DNA from: Rhodohalobacter sp. SW132
Lineage (GTDB): Bacteria > Bacteroidota > Rhodothermia > Balneolales > Balneolaceae
Assembly (NCBI RefSeq): GCF_003390325.1
Contig: NZ_QUOK01000010.1
Location: 157,746-221,745 of the forward strand
Reading direction: 5' to 3'
Length of the DNA: 64,000 nucleotides
Shown: positions 63,008 through 64,000 of the stretch, piece by piece
Layout: the number at the start of each line of letters is the position of its first letter
Position numbering within the stretch: position 1 is the stretch's first letter
Made by a program: the position numbers and the translations under genes
Notes under the pieces: model-generated
Databases searched by the model: none
What the model saw: only the letters and a program-made list of their open reading frames with translations
Told to the model about the DNA's origin: nothing

Positions 63008-63961
63008 ATGAAAGTAATCGAGCACTACGAAAAAGCAAAAGAGCCGCTGATTTCCTTTGAAATCATTCCTCCAAAAAGGGGAGGGGCTGTCAGTAATGTA
63101 TTTGAATCGCTCGATAAGGTGGTTGAGAAGGTGAAACCACCATTTATTGATGTAACCTATCACGCAGCTGAAGCCCATGTGGAAGAGCAGAAAGACGGCA
63201 CGCTGAAACGAGTGATTCGCAGAAAAAGGCCGGGCACGATCGGACTCTGTGCGGCAATTCTTCACCGCTACGATATCGATCCGGTTCCCCACCTGATCTG
63301 TGAGGGCTTTTCAAAAGAGGAGAGTGAAGACGCGCTGATTGAGCTGAACTACCTGGGAATTCATAATGTGCTGGCCATTCGCGGCGACAACACAGGATCG
63401 CAAACGTCCCTGAACCTGAACGGCACGGTAAATAAATTTGCGATCGACCTGGTAAACCAGATTAAAAACATGAACCAGGGCAAATACCTGGAGGATATTA
63501 TCAATGCAGAACCGACCAATTTTTGTGTGGGGGTTGCGGGATATCCCGAGAAACATTTTGAAGCTCCCAATCTCGACTGGGATATTAAACGTCTGAAACA
63601 AAAAGTGGATGCAGGCGGCGACTATATCGTAACGCAGATGTTTTTTGACAACAGCGCCTATTTCACTTTTGTTGAGAAATGCCGTAAAGCAGGAATTGAT
63701 GTGCCAATTGTGCCGGGATTAAAGATCTTAACCACTCCCGGACACATGGTCAGGCTGCCGCGAAATTTCCACCTGAATATTCCCGACGCTTTAGCGGATG
63801 AGGTAAGCGCTGATGAAAAGAATGCGCGTCAGATCGGTATTGAATGGGCCAAGCAGCAGAGCCTGGAGCTAATGGAAGCGGGCGTACCCGGCCTGCACTA
63901 CTACATCATGGGCAGCCCTGATCCGGCCCTTGAAGTGATTGACTTTCTTAAGAAGAAGTGA
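63008..63961 (+). CDS. metF: 5,10-methylenetetrahydrofolate reductase
   Basis: A 317-residue flavoenzyme with FEIIPPKRGG near the start, VTYHAAEAHVEEQ, NVLAIRGDN (the conserved R-G-D), VAGYPEKHFEAPNLDWDIKRLKQKVDAGGDYIVTQMFFDN and VPIVPGLKILT. It makes 5-methyl-tetrahydrofolate for MetH. Divergent from metH, so one intergenic region of 78 bases may control both. I see no SAM riboswitch in it. Confidence 0.96.
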   Translation: MKVIEHYEKAKEPLISFEIIPPKRGGAVSNVFESLDKVVEKVKPPFIDVTYHAAEAHVEEQKDGTLKRVIRRKRPGTIGLCAAILHRYDIDPVPHLICEGFSKEESEDALIELNYLGIHNVLAIRGDNTGSQTSLNLNGTVNKFAIDLVNQIKNMNQGKYLEDIINAEPTNFCVGVAGYPEKHFEAPNLDWDIKRLKQKVDAGGDYIVTQMFFDNSAYFTFVEKCRKAGIDVPIVPGLKILTTPGHMVRLPRNFHLNIPDALADEVSADEKNARQIGIEWAKQQSLELMEAGVPGLHYYIMGSPDPALEVIDFLKKK

Positions 63962-64000
63962 TTTTGAGTGCTGAGTGTTTAGTTGTGAGTTTTTAGTGTT

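Overview
The window looks like a chromosome segment from a Bacteroidota/Balneolota-type bacterium. This rests on gene content, not on a marker gene: an outer-membrane protein of the DUF5686/carboxypeptidase-regulatory type, a secreted glycosidase ending in a type IX secretion (T9SS) sorting domain, a BatA-type membrane protein, YfhO, a very long TPR protein, many lipoproteins, and several TTG/GTG starts. A Balneolaceae-like marine or saline relative is my best guess; no rRNA is present to settle it. Most of the window is ordinary chromosomal sequence. The unusual material sits in tRNA-linked repeats, inverted-repeat elements and one deletion-fusion gene.

Layout. 1-1143: 5' part of a sodium:solute symporter with its DUF4212 partner, then a small membrane protein. 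1161-12875 (minus): the hsp20-dnaK pair, aroA, a giant TPR protein, a CBS/ACT-like protein, hflX, a small membrane protein and a BatA/VWA-like protein. 12986-15652: a lipoprotein with a C-terminal beta-propeller. 15670-16853: a hypothetical gene, then tRNA-Ala(GGC) whose 3' end and terminator are amplified in tandem. 16998-23402: an OmpA-like lipoprotein with six calcium-binding-type repeats, a T9SS-secreted glycosidase, and a DUF5686 outer-membrane protein. 23595-25389: an ABC ATPase and a SPOR lipoprotein. 25670-28187: an RsbV/RsbW/RsbU-type partner-switching module, convergent with an MltF-like lytic transglycosylase. 29914-38721: EamA transporter, small membrane protein, a tripartite RND efflux system (permease, adaptor, TolC) and its TetR regulator, with two matching operator-like palindromes.

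38941-47149: a carboxypeptidase-regulatory-domain protein, a PAS-PAS histidine kinase, a structured intergenic element, RlmG, an ABC transporter remnant fused in frame from two genes, a VapBC-type toxin-antitoxin pair with an operator-like palindrome, a quinone oxidoreductase and a polysaccharide flippase. 47298-49440: four copies of a roughly 345-bp inverted-repeat element, with an IS200-type TnpA inserted between the first two. 49484-55346: glycan genes (two GT2 glycosyltransferases, a TupA-like ATP-grasp protein, YfhO), an inverted-repeat element, and gatC. 55443-63961: ketopantoate reductase, an anchored hypothetical protein, a metallophosphoesterase, an isocitrate/isopropylmalate dehydrogenase, and the divergent metH/metF pair.

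How the genes work together. MetF makes the methyl-folate that MetH uses. TolC, adaptor and RND permease form one efflux pump under the TetR protein. RsbV/W/U homologues form a phosphorylation-controlled switch whose sigma or effector target is not in the window. Flippase, glycosyltransferases, TupA-like protein and YfhO probably serve surface glycan assembly, in a region broken up by repeats. I found no convincing wholly new multi-gene system. The best candidates for undescribed biology are the element array with embedded TnpA, the tRNA-3'-end tandem repeat, the nested inverted-repeat elements at 41667-41849 and 52205-52505, and the RND permease with extra membrane segments.
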